Shown piece by piece: positions 1 to 4,955 of a stretch of 5,034 nucleotides of DNA. Made by a program: the position numbers and the translations under genes. This stretch comes from an uncultured bacterium (GTDB lineage Bacteria; Actinomycetota; Coriobacteriia; Coriobacteriales; Coriobacteriaceae), in assembly GCA_905216175.1 (NCBI GenBank), contig CAJMSV010000116.1:1-5034 (forward strand), written 5' to 3'. The notes below the pieces were generated by a model that worked only from the letters and a program-made list of their open reading frames with translations, had not been told where the DNA came from and searched no databases. Within the stretch, counting starts at the first letter, position 1, and every line of letters begins with the position of its first letter.

Positions 1-1
1 C

Positions 2-292
2 CCGCGCCACCCGACCGGCGCCCCCCCCTCGCTCACGCCCGGCACCCCGCCCGCCAGCGCGCGCGACGGCGCCAAGGCGACCTGCCCCGCCAAGACCTCC
101 GCTGCCGTCGATGCGGCGATTCTGGGCCATGATATGGCCATGCAGGGTCGCGGCTTCCGCGCCGGCGAGGGCCTGATCCAAGATACCGTTGAGCAGACAA
201 TCGCCAGCATGGGCTACGTGGGCCGTGTGGGTATGAAAGATACCGACGTCGAGATCCTCAACATCATGATCGGCAAGACCCAAGTTTGCTAG
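2..292 (+). CDS. L-cysteine desulfidase / UPF0597 family protein, C-terminal fragment
   Basis: This is the last ~96 residues of a protein whose start lies before the window. From about base 65 it reads DGAKATCPAK, then A-x-D-A-A-I-L, GEGLIQDTVEQTI and GMKDTDVEILNIM. This pattern matches the C-terminus of the UPF0597/COG3681 family (E. coli YhaM/CyuA, archaeal L-cysteine desulfidase). Those enzymes use an oxygen-sensitive [4Fe-4S] cluster to convert L-cysteine to pyruvate, ammonia and sulfide, and are related to the iron-sulfur serine dehydratases. The family usually has CDGAK, with the Cys a cluster ligand; here the codon before DGAK is Arg (62-64), in a C-rich stretch that may be poor sequence. 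A second Cys is present at 83-85. The protein ends in a terminal Cys (QVC-stop). The stop TAG (290-292) overlaps the stop of the convergent gene. Family assignment is from recalled motif similarity and is fairly sure; the exact substrate is not. Confidence 0.72.
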   Translation, partial: PRHPTGAPPSLTPGTPPASARDGAKATCPAKTSAAVDAAILGHDMAMQGRGFRAGEGLIQDTVEQTIASMGYVGRVGMKDTDVEILNIMIGKTQVC

Positions 293-1047
293 GACAGTTC
301 GTCGGCTACTTGGTGTTCGTAGAAGGCTTCTACTACGGCGTTGAAATCGCGGGCGAAGTCTTCCATGGTTCCGCGCCAGGTGGCTCGGCCGGGTTTTCCC
401 TGGCCAACATAGGCAGTTTGAATGCCGCAGGCGGGACTGGGGAAGTCGCGCTTGGGGTCGTTGCCCACCATAAGGACCTCGTGTGGCTCGAGTCCCATCA
501 CCTGAAGCTGCTCGAGATAGTAGGTGGCATCGGGCTTGCAGCGGGTGGTGTTTCCCATGTGCGTGACGAGCTCAAAGGGAGCGTCGGCCAGGTCGCCCCA
601 ACCCATGCGGCACTCGATGGCCCCCTGGGGAAAGCTGGGGGTGGTAAAGAGCGCGCAACGCAGCCCGGCGTCCTGTACGGCCTGGAGCGCGGCGTGTGCG
701 CCCGGCATGGCGTGGGCGTTAATGACATCGTCGTTCTTGTACGGAAGAACTTCGCGGTCGTAGTAGGTAAACGCCTCGTAGATGAGGGGATCGGAGAGGC
801 GGATCCCGCATCGGCGCTCGACCTCTTCTTGGTAAAACTCAAGATTGGTGCGGTTGTCCGTGCCGCTGCGGCGATTGGCGTTGAGGTCGACCAGGATGGT
901 GCCGAGGCGTGCCATCGTGCCACCGCGGCTGCGGCGCCCGATATCCGCGAGCATCGAAGAGACATCCTTAAAATAGCGAAGGATGAACGCGTTGAGGTTG
1001 ATGCTGAGAAGCGTCTCGTCCATATCGAAAACGACTGCTTTGAGCAC
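289..1047 (-). CDS. HAD-superfamily hydrolase (phosphatase-like)
   Basis: 252 residues with all four haloacid dehalogenase motifs. Motif I is DMDET, with the nucleophile and acid/base at D8 and D10. Motif II is the LFTT threonine at 135/136, motif III is K171 in CKPDA, and motif IV is GNDPKRD (D197, D201). Residues ~15-100 between motifs I and II form an alpha-helical C1-type cap, which places it among subfamily I soluble cytosolic phosphatases of small phosphorylated metabolites. The substrate cannot be read from sequence. The start is GTG at 1047-1045, giving V/M-L-K-A-V-V-F-D close to motif I as usual, with GAAAGG about 8 bases upstream on the minus strand. It is convergent with the cysteine desulfidase gene (4-base overlap of stops) and divergent from rpsA. 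No clear terminator is visible past its stop, where the neighbouring gene begins at once. Long open frames on the opposite strand over it are shadows. Confidence 0.9.
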   Translation of the reverse strand: MLKAVVFDMDETLLSINLNAFILRYFKDVSSMLADIGRRSRGGTMARLGTILVDLNANRRSGTDNRTNLEFYQEEVERRCGIRLSDPLIYEAFTYYDREVLPYKNDDVINAHAMPGAHAALQAVQDAGLRCALFTTPSFPQGAIECRMGWGDLADAPFELVTHMGNTTRCKPDATYYLEQLQVMGLEPHEVLMVGNDPKRDFPSPACGIQTAYVGQGKPGRATWRGTMEDFARDFNAVVEAFYEHQVADELS

Positions 1048-1202
1048 GCGGGCACCTTTCTCGAAAAATCGATCTAGAATCGTTGGCTCCGGATACTTTA
1101 CCCCAAAGCCGAATGCCTAGCTGGTTATCGTCCAGTTGCGGAGACGTGTGTTCATAAGATTACGAAAAAGTCTCCACACGAGTAAAAAATCGCAGTTCAC
1201 GC

Positions 1203-1231
1203 TTGAAATCGAACTCATTTCCCCGTAACCT
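1203..1231 (+). promoter_or_regulatory. Probable sigma-70 type promoter of rpsA
   Basis: TTGAAA (1203-1208) and TAACCT (1226-1231) are separated by 17 bases, giving 5/6 and 4/6 matches to the housekeeping consensus. Transcription would start near 1238, leaving a ~125-base leader before rpsA. This is the best pair found by eye; TTGCAT at 1244 has no -10 at proper spacing. Confidence 0.45.
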
Positions 1232-1333
1232 ATACGAACGTGATTGCATAAGCGTCACATTAGTATCTGTCGGCTCCCGAGTGTTCCTAAACGTTGTGTG
1301 CTTGTCGCACCCTTCTGTAGGTCCTAGCAATCG

Positions 1334-1358
1334 GGGCCCCGTAGTTCGAAAGGGGTCC
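1334..1358 (+). promoter_or_regulatory. Hairpin masking the rpsA Shine-Dalgarno
   Basis: GGGCCCC (1334-1340) can pair with GGGGTCC (1352-1358), a 7-bp helix with one G-U pair and an 11-base loop. The 3' strand contains the AAAGGGG ribosome binding site (1349-1355), which sits 7 bases before the TTG start. A second, weaker option pairs AAAGG (1349-1353) with CCTTT (1360-1364), covering the SD and the first bases of the start codon. Both would limit ribosome access. S1 proteins are known to repress their own translation in E. coli, so control here is plausible but inferred. Confidence 0.45.
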
Positions 1359-1362
1359 ACCT

Positions 1363-2529
1363 TTGAGTGAGATTCAGAACTCGTCCATTTTCTCTCTTGA
1401 CGATGTCAACGAGGAGGAGATGAACAACCTCATCGACGGTACGATTACCGACTTTGATGAGGGCGATCTCGTTAACGGCACTGTCGTTAAGATCGAGCAT
1501 GACGAGGTGCTCGTTGACATCGGATTCAAGTCCGAGGGCGTTATCCCGGTCCGCGAGCTGTCCATCCGCAAGGACGCTAACCCTGCAGACATCGTTGCAC
1601 TCGGTGATCCCATCGAGGCTCTGGTTCTCCAGAAGGAGGACAAGGACGGTCGTCTGGTCCTGTCCAAGAAGCGTGCCGAGTACGAGCGTGCTTGGAACCG
1701 CATCGAGGAGAAGTTCAACTCCGGCGAGAACGTCGAGGGCGAGGTTATCGAGGTTGTCAAGGGCGGCCTGATCCTCGACATCGGCCTGCGTGGCTTCCTG
1801 CCCGCTTCCCTCGTCGACCTCCGTCGCGTCAAGGACCTCACCTCCTACATGGGCACCCGCATCGAGGCTCGCGTCATCGAGATGGACCGCAACCGCAACA
1901 ACGTCGTCCTCTCCCGTCGCGTCGTTCTCGAGGAGTCCCGTAAGGCCGAGCGCTCCGAGATCCTGTCCAAGCTCAAGTCTGGTATGCGTCTCCAGGGCAC
2001 CGTTTCCTCCATCGTCGACTTCGGCGCCTTCGTTGACCTCGGCGGTATCGACGGCCTCATCCACATCTCCGAGCTTTCCTGGAACCACGTCATCCATCCT
2101 TCCGAGGTTGTCAAGGTCGGCCAGGAGGGCGAGGTCGAGGTTCTCGACGTCGACCTCAACCGCGAGCGCATCTCCCTGGGTCTCAAGCAGACCACCGAGG
2201 ATCCGTGGCGCGCACTGGTCAAGAAGTACCCCGTCGGCGCTATCGTCGAGGGCACTGTGACCAAGCTTGTCCCGTTCGGCGCTTTCGTCGATCTGGGCGA
2301 GGGCATCGAGGGCCTGGTGCACATCTCCGAGATGGCCAACAAGCACGTCGATCAGCCTTCTCAGGTCACCCACGTGGGCGACAAGGTTCAGGTCAAGGTC
2401 ATGGAGATCGACCTCGACCGTCGTCGTATCTCCCTGTCCATGAAGTCTGCTGCTGAGACTCTGGGCGTCGAGATCGAGGTTACCCCGCTTCCTTCCGAGA
2501 AGAAGGACGAGGAGACCGACGCCGAGTAA
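1363..2529 (+). CDS. rpsA: 30S ribosomal protein S1 (four S1 domains)
   Basis: 388 residues, cytosolic. The protein binds single-stranded mRNA and helps the 30S subunit engage and unfold translation start regions. Four S1 (OB-fold) repeats lie at about 34-103, 121-186, 207-275 and 292-362. Domains 3 and 4 have the classic GTVxxIVDFGAFVDLGG-IDGLIHISEL and GTVTKLVPFGAFVDLG-GLVHISEM signatures. Domains 1 and 2 are more divergent (VDIGFKSEGVIPVREL; LDIGLRGFLPASLV), as is usual for ribosome-docking repeats. Four domains rather than the six of E. coli is the Gram-positive/actinobacterial form. The tail (377-388) is charged and acidic. The start is TTG at 1363: an in-frame stop at 1342-1344 rules out upstream starts, and AAAGGGG lies at good distance. 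Codon use is strongly C-ending, as expected of a very highly expressed gene. It appears monocistronic, with its own promoter and terminator. Confidence 0.97.
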   Translation: MSEIQNSSIFSLDDVNEEEMNNLIDGTITDFDEGDLVNGTVVKIEHDEVLVDIGFKSEGVIPVRELSIRKDANPADIVALGDPIEALVLQKEDKDGRLVLSKKRAEYERAWNRIEEKFNSGENVEGEVIEVVKGGLILDIGLRGFLPASLVDLRRVKDLTSYMGTRIEARVIEMDRNRNNVVLSRRVVLEESRKAERSEILSKLKSGMRLQGTVSSIVDFGAFVDLGGIDGLIHISELSWNHVIHPSEVVKVGQEGEVEVLDVDLNRERISLGLKQTTEDPWRALVKKYPVGAIVEGTVTKLVPFGAFVDLGEGIEGLVHISEMANKHVDQPSQVTHVGDKVQVKVMEIDLDRRRISLSMKSAAETLGVEIEVTPLPSEKKDEETDAE

Positions 2530-2553
2530 ATCGGTTTGACGATCACTTGTTTT

Positions 2554-2587
2554 AAGGGACCCGTCCGTATTGGACGGGTCCCTTTTT
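2554..2587 (+). terminator. Rho-independent terminator of rpsA
   Basis: A perfect 13-bp stem, AAGGGACCCGTCC (2554-2566) with GGACGGGTCCCTT (2572-2584), closes a 5-base GTATT loop. It runs into five consecutive T residues, two of them within the stem. It begins 25 bases after the rpsA stop. The 5' AA against 3' TT lets it work partly in the minus direction too, though nothing is transcribed toward it from that side. Confidence 0.95.
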
Positions 2588-2641
2588 GCATTTGGTGCCG
2601 AGATGCACGATGCTGCCCATGCCATCCACAGGCTATTTGGT

Positions 2642-2701
2642 TGTCGGTGCATGAAAAAAATGCCGACATCCCGCCTCGGGGAGGAGGCGGGAGCGCACCG
2701 A
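2642..2701. other. Structured gene-free spacer with competing hairpins
   Basis: Between the rpsA terminator and the rnpB promoter there are ~230 bases with no credible gene. Inside is a dense set of inverted repeats. TGTCGG (2642-2647) pairs with CCGACA (2663-2668), with CAT/ATG continuing the stem around an A7 loop. CCCGCCTC (2670-2677) pairs with GAGGCGGG (2684-2691). TCGGTGC (2644-2650) pairs with GCACCGA (2695-2701) and encloses the rest. The first and third helices share bases 2644-2647 and so exclude each other. Open frames crossing here run into rnpB and are not coding. Function is unknown. Confidence 0.4.
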
Positions 2702-2819
2702 GTAGACGGAGGGGTGCGGAGCGCGGTCGCGTCTCGACTGACGACGTTGCCCATCGACAACCCTATTGTACTGCATGGCGTGGTTCTTGGTTTATCGTGT
2801 CGAACGCTTGTGTTGTGCC

Positions 2820-2847
2820 ATTGCCTGCGGCAACGGTGTGCTACACT
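2820..2847 (+). promoter_or_regulatory. rnpB promoter (extended -10)
   Basis: TACACT (2842-2847) is preceded by TG-C (2839-2841), an extended -10. A -35-like ATTGCC (2820-2825) lies 16 bases upstream. Initiation would fall near 2853-2856, exactly where helix P1 of RNase P RNA begins, which supports the call. An imperfect palindrome CCaTTGCC-TGC-GGCAAcGG (2818-2836) overlies the -35 and the spacer. Confidence 0.6.
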
Positions 2848-2855
2848 CTTGCACT

Positions 2856-3217
2856 GCTGAGTGGGCCAGACGGTCGCGCGATGTGCTGCTTGCAGCACGC
2901 GTGAGGAAAGTCCGGGCTCCAGAGGGCGGGATGCCGGCTAACGGCCGGGCGGAGTGATCCGACGGAAAGCGCCGCAGAAAAGAAGACTCCCACCTGCGCC
3001 GCAAGGCGTAAAGGGAAAAGCTGAAACGGTGGTGTAAGAGACCACCAGCGCCGTGGCAACACGGCGGCTTGGCAAGCCCCATCCGGAGCAAGCGCGAATA
3101 GGAACGCTATGGGCCGGCCCGGTCCGCGTTCGGGTAGCGTGCGTGGAGCTGCATGGTAACGTGCAGACAAGATAAATGACCGTTCACGACAGAACCCGGC
3201 TTATAGGCCCACTCAGC
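2856..3217 (+). ncRNA. rnpB: RNase P RNA (bacterial type A)
   Basis: This is the catalytic RNA of RNase P, which with the small RnpA protein removes 5' leaders from pre-tRNAs. The ends are set by a perfect 12-bp P1 helix: GCTGAGTGGGCC (2856-2867) with GGCCCACTCAGC (3206-3217). Conserved regions appear in order. GAGGAAAGTCCGGGCTC (2903-2919) is the 5' strand of P4. GTGTAAGAGACCACC (3032-3046) is the P10/P11 area. CCGGAGCAAG followed by GAATAGG is at 3083-3103. GTTCGGGTAG (3128-3137), GATAAATGACCG (3171-3182) and ACAGAACCCGGCTTATAGGCC close the pseudoknot core. The length (~362) fits type A. A short tail TTTCTT follows P1; no separate strong terminator is visible, so the primary transcript may end a few bases beyond 3217. 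Confidence 0.97.
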
Positions 3218-3234
3218 TTTCTTGTTGACGCTGC

Positions 3235-3332
3235 GACGGCGTCAGCTGGCCGATTTGGCGCTCATTCGTCGGTCGCCGCCATAAGGCGTGCTCCCTCCTC
3301 TTTCGGGCCAAATCGACTCAGCTGACGCCGTC
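3235..3332. repeat. Long imperfect inverted repeat with small internal hairpin
   Basis: GACGGCGTCAGCTG (3235-3248) is the exact reverse complement of 3319-3332. Further in, CGATTTGGC (3251-3259) pairs with GCCAAATCG (3307-3315). Together this is 23 bp across a 2/3-base internal loop, with a 47-base centre. The centre itself holds CGCC-ATAA-GGCG (3277-3288). No T-run follows either arm, so it is not an ordinary terminator. No clear target-site duplication flanks it. It could be a REP/MITE-like intergenic repeat, a structured RNA in the rnpB read-through, or an inverted duplication of coding DNA. The identity is not recognised; the repeat itself is certain. Confidence 0.7.
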
Positions 3333-3534
3333 TCGCTGTTTCCCCTGGTCATCGGCGTTTTCATTGCTGTTGCAATTTCGGCTTTCAAGGCACCTTGCTC
3401 GCGCTGACGGGTTCTCGCTTTCGTTTGCGGAATCATCGGCGGTTCCGTTCTTGGCATCTCGCTGTTTTTGCCTGATCATCGGTGTTGCCGTTCTATTTAC
3501 TGGGGTTATCGGTACGGTCTTTGCGTATTATTGA
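3330..3534 (+). pseudogene. Possible decayed membrane-protein segment
   Basis: The rest of the 354-base gap after rnpB translates in pieces into strongly hydrophobic helices. In one frame, 3333-3386 reads SLFPLVIGVFIAVAISAF and meets TGA at 3405-3407. The same frame then continues VLAFVCGIIGGSVLGISLF (3411-3467). At a T5 run (3465-3469) a one-base shift restores LIIGVAVLFTGVIGTVFAYY (3472-3531) and a TGA stop at 3532-3534. The DNA for the first and third helices is a diverged direct repeat 126 bases (42 codons) apart; both start TCTCGCTGTTT. This looks like a small multi-spanning membrane protein broken by one stop and one frameshift. No start codon with a ribosome binding site is seen. Alternatives are chance hydrophobicity of T-rich noncoding DNA or a sequencing error in a real gene. 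Confidence 0.33.
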
Positions 3535-3571
3535 GGCTGTTTGTTGCCGCGCTTTATTTTGTTGAGGGGCT

Positions 3572-4210
3572 TTGTTGGACAGCTATTTTACTCTGCAATC
3601 GAATATTGAGGTTTCGGGCGAATTTGTGGACCGCAAGAGCCGGTTTATTGCCCAACTGGTCCATATTGAGTCCGAGGATGAGGCGAATGCCTTTATCGAG
3701 ATGGTTCGCAAGCGTCATTACGACGCTCGACACAATGTTCCCGCGTGGATTTTGGTCGATGGGCGCGAGCGCCAGAGCGATGATGGTGAGCCGAGCCGCA
3801 CGAGTGGTATGCCGACGCTCGAGGTGCTGCGCGGTGCGGGGCTCAAAAATGTTTGCTGCGTGGTGACGCGCTATTTTGGTGGCACGCTGTTGGGTCCTGG
3901 TGGCTTGGTGCGCGCCTATACCGCGGCGACGCAGGCGGCGGTGGCCTCGGCTCAGGAGTCCGGGCAGATCGTCGAGATGACGAGTGTCGTGCCGGTTGAC
4001 GTGCATGTGGCCTATCCGCAGTATGAGCAGGTGCTTCGCTTGGCCCAGGATTCGGGTGCCAAGGTTTCGGATACCGATTACGCGGATACCGTGACACTTC
4101 ACTTGGTGTTTAAGGCAGGGGAGCAGGAGTCGTTTTGCGCCAAGATGCGCGAGCTTATGGCGGGGCGCGAGGAGATTGAGGTCGGCGCTTCCGCATTTGC
4201 CGAGTTCTAA
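3572..4210 (+). CDS. yigZ: YigZ/IMPACT family protein (UPF0029 + DUF1949)
   Basis: 212 residues, cytosolic. The N-terminal UPF0029/Impact domain (~1-125) carries the family hallmarks: KSRFIA (22-27), DARH (51-54), DDGEP (70-74), VVTRYFGG (97-104) and LGPGGLVRAY (107-116). A DUF1949 domain (EF-G domain V-like ferredoxin fold) occupies ~136-198. Length and order match E. coli YigZ and B. subtilis YvyE. Eukaryotic IMPACT regulates the Gcn2 kinase; the bacterial role is unsettled, with ribosome or nucleic-acid binding suggested. The start is TTG: 3572 gives MLDSYFT, resembling the Bacillus N-terminus, but GAGGGG (3564-3569) is better spaced for the adjacent TTG at 3575, so the true start may be one codon later. 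It is monocistronic, with a terminator hairpin just past its stop. Upstream is the decayed region, and no strong promoter is seen. Confidence 0.94.
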   Translation: MLDSYFTLQSNIEVSGEFVDRKSRFIAQLVHIESEDEANAFIEMVRKRHYDARHNVPAWILVDGRERQSDDGEPSRTSGMPTLEVLRGAGLKNVCCVVTRYFGGTLLGPGGLVRAYTAATQAAVASAQESGQIVEMTSVVPVDVHVAYPQYEQVLRLAQDSGAKVSDTDYADTVTLHLVFKAGEQESFCAKMRELMAGREEIEVGASAFAEF

Positions 4211-4213
4211 CGG

Positions 4214-4264
4214 CGACGGCCGGCGTACTATTGGATGGATCCCAAGCGAGCCGGCCGTCGTTTT
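4214..4264 (+). terminator. Terminator hairpin between convergent genes
   Basis: CGACGGCCGGC (4214-4224) and GCCGGCCGTCG (4250-4260) form a perfect 11-bp stem. TTTT (4261-4264) follows on the plus strand, and the stem starts 3 bases after the yigZ stop. The 25-base loop can fold further through TTGG (4231-4234) and CCAA (4242-4245). On the minus strand the stem is followed by CCGTTAG, not a T-run, so it suits yigZ best, though the converging gene may also use it. Confidence 0.85.
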
Positions 4265-4277
4265 ATGTTGCTGCCGT

Positions 4278-4724
4278 TTACTCTGCGAGCCGCTTTAGCA
4301 CATCACAGGCGATTTCGACGGCATCGTCGATGCAGCCGGGGCAGCTGCGGAGCGGACCCTTGTCCGATCCGATGCCCTTGAGCGTGCCACAGACGGTTGT
4401 CGTGTTCTTCTCGCCAAAACGCTTGGCGATTTCGCGCGACAGCTTGTAGGTCTGGCCCTTAGTCTTGGGGTTTTCCATGCCGTCGCTCATTACAAACCCC
4501 ATGATGGCCACGGCGCCCGAGATGGCGCCGCAGGTTTCGGTCATGCCGCCCATGCCGGCGCCAAAACCCTCGGTGAGGGTAAAGGCGACCTGGGGGTCGA
4601 GTCCGACGGCAGGCGCGAGCGTGCAGGCGACGGCCTGCGCGCAGTTAAAGCCACGGGCGTGGTATTCGGCAGCTTGAGCCTGACAGGCGGTGATGTCGAG
4701 CTGGGCCGTATCGATTTGCTTCAT
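4278..4724 (-). CDS. C_GCAxxG_C_C family cysteine-rich redox protein
   Basis: 148 residues from the chosen start. The family signature is visible: GFNCAQAV (25-32), the glycine-rich GFGAGMGGMTETCGAISGA (53-71) with C65 in CGAxxG, then C112, C128 and C131 (CPGC) and C140. Eight cysteines in total (14, 28, 34, 65, 112, 128, 131, 140) in a short soluble protein fit the proposed redox-active or metal/cluster-binding role. The family is common in anaerobes; its biochemical reaction is not established to my knowledge. The start is ATG at 4724-4722 with AAGGAG (4736-4731) 6 bases before it. An in-frame ATG at 4796 with GAGG 5 bases upstream would add 24 residues (MKLSMITCPVTG...), but that stretch overlaps a strong hairpin and is not typical of the family. 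It converges on yigZ and is divergent from the next gene. Confidence 0.9.
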   Translation of the reverse strand: MKQIDTAQLDITACQAQAAEYHARGFNCAQAVACTLAPAVGLDPQVAFTLTEGFGAGMGGMTETCGAISGAVAIMGFVMSDGMENPKTKGQTYKLSREIAKRFGEKNTTTVCGTLKGIGSDKGPLRSCPGCIDDAVEIACDVLKRLAE

Positions 4725-4730
4725 CGTTGT

Positions 4731-4769
4731 CTCCTTGGTCACGGTGTACCCGCCTATGGTACCCGTGAC
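4731..4769 (-). promoter_or_regulatory. Leader hairpin abutting the Shine-Dalgarno of the redox gene
   Basis: Bases 4738-4750 and 4758-4769 form 12 bp with a single bulged T (4745) and a 7-base loop (4751-4757). On the minus-strand transcript the helix ends one base before the AAGGAG ribosome binding site (4736-4731). It lacks a following U-run, so it is not a terminator. It could be a translational control element, an mRNA-stabilising stem or, as DNA, an operator. Confidence 0.5.
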
Positions 4770-4887
4770 GGGGCATGTAATCATCGAGAGCTTCATGTAT
4801 GCCTCATTTTTATCTATCGAGCAAATGCCTAAGGCTTGAGATAAATACCCCTGATCAATTAGTCCAATAACCTATCTTGGGGATGGG

Positions 4888-4916
4888 TTGAGAGGGGTGC
4901 GGGGTAGCGGTATCGT
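4888..4916 (+). promoter_or_regulatory. Probable promoter of the gene at 4956
   Basis: TTGAGA (4888-4893) and TATCGT (4911-4916) are spaced by exactly 17 bases (5/6 and 4/6 consensus). Transcription would begin near 4923, giving a leader of about 33 bases. No comparably good promoter was found on the minus strand for the divergent redox gene. Confidence 0.5.
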
Positions 4917-4955
4917 GAACCGAATAAAACTAAACCCCAGGCAAGCGAGCTAGAT

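Larger units (their letters stand above)
1048..1362. other. Divergent intergenic region, HAD gene / rpsA
   Basis: This ~315-base stretch holds no convincing gene; a 66-codon minus-strand frame (1160-1360) has no ribosome binding site or recognisable product. The half nearest rpsA contains its likely promoter (1203-1231) and a leader of about 125 bases ending in an SD-masking hairpin. The middle holds a pair of interleaved inverted repeats (1140-1180). I could not find a good -35/-10 pair for the minus-strand HAD gene; TAAAGT near 1095-1100 on that strand is the best -10-like hexamer but lacks a matching -35. Confidence 0.6.

Noticed and set aside
319..333. Hairpin GTAGAA-GGC-TTCTAC near the convergent stops
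   Set aside because: Only 6 bp, inside the HAD coding region, with no T-run; not a credible terminator.
286..1077. 263-codon plus-strand frame across the HAD gene
   Set aside because: The minus strand has all HAD catalytic motifs with a good start; this frame is its antisense shadow.
2570..2860. Plus-strand small frames between rpsA and rnpB
   Set aside because: They run through the rnpB promoter and into the RNase P RNA, have no ribosome binding site and show no recognisable protein.
1324..2898. 524-codon open frame on the minus strand opposite rpsA
   Set aside because: It is antisense to a certain rpsA gene, runs through the terminator and into rnpB, and its Leu/Asp/Val-rich product is what C-biased codons give in the opposite frame. 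No family features.
3242..3457. 71-codon minus-strand frame after rnpB
   Set aside because: Thr/Arg/Pro-rich, lies over the inverted repeat, lacks a ribosome binding site, and is opposite the hydrophobic remnant, a typical shadow of it.
4839..4867. Minus-strand promoter for the redox gene (TTGGAC, 17 bases, TTATCT)
   Set aside because: Spacing is right but the match to consensus is poor (about 3/6 and 2/6), so I do not annotate it.
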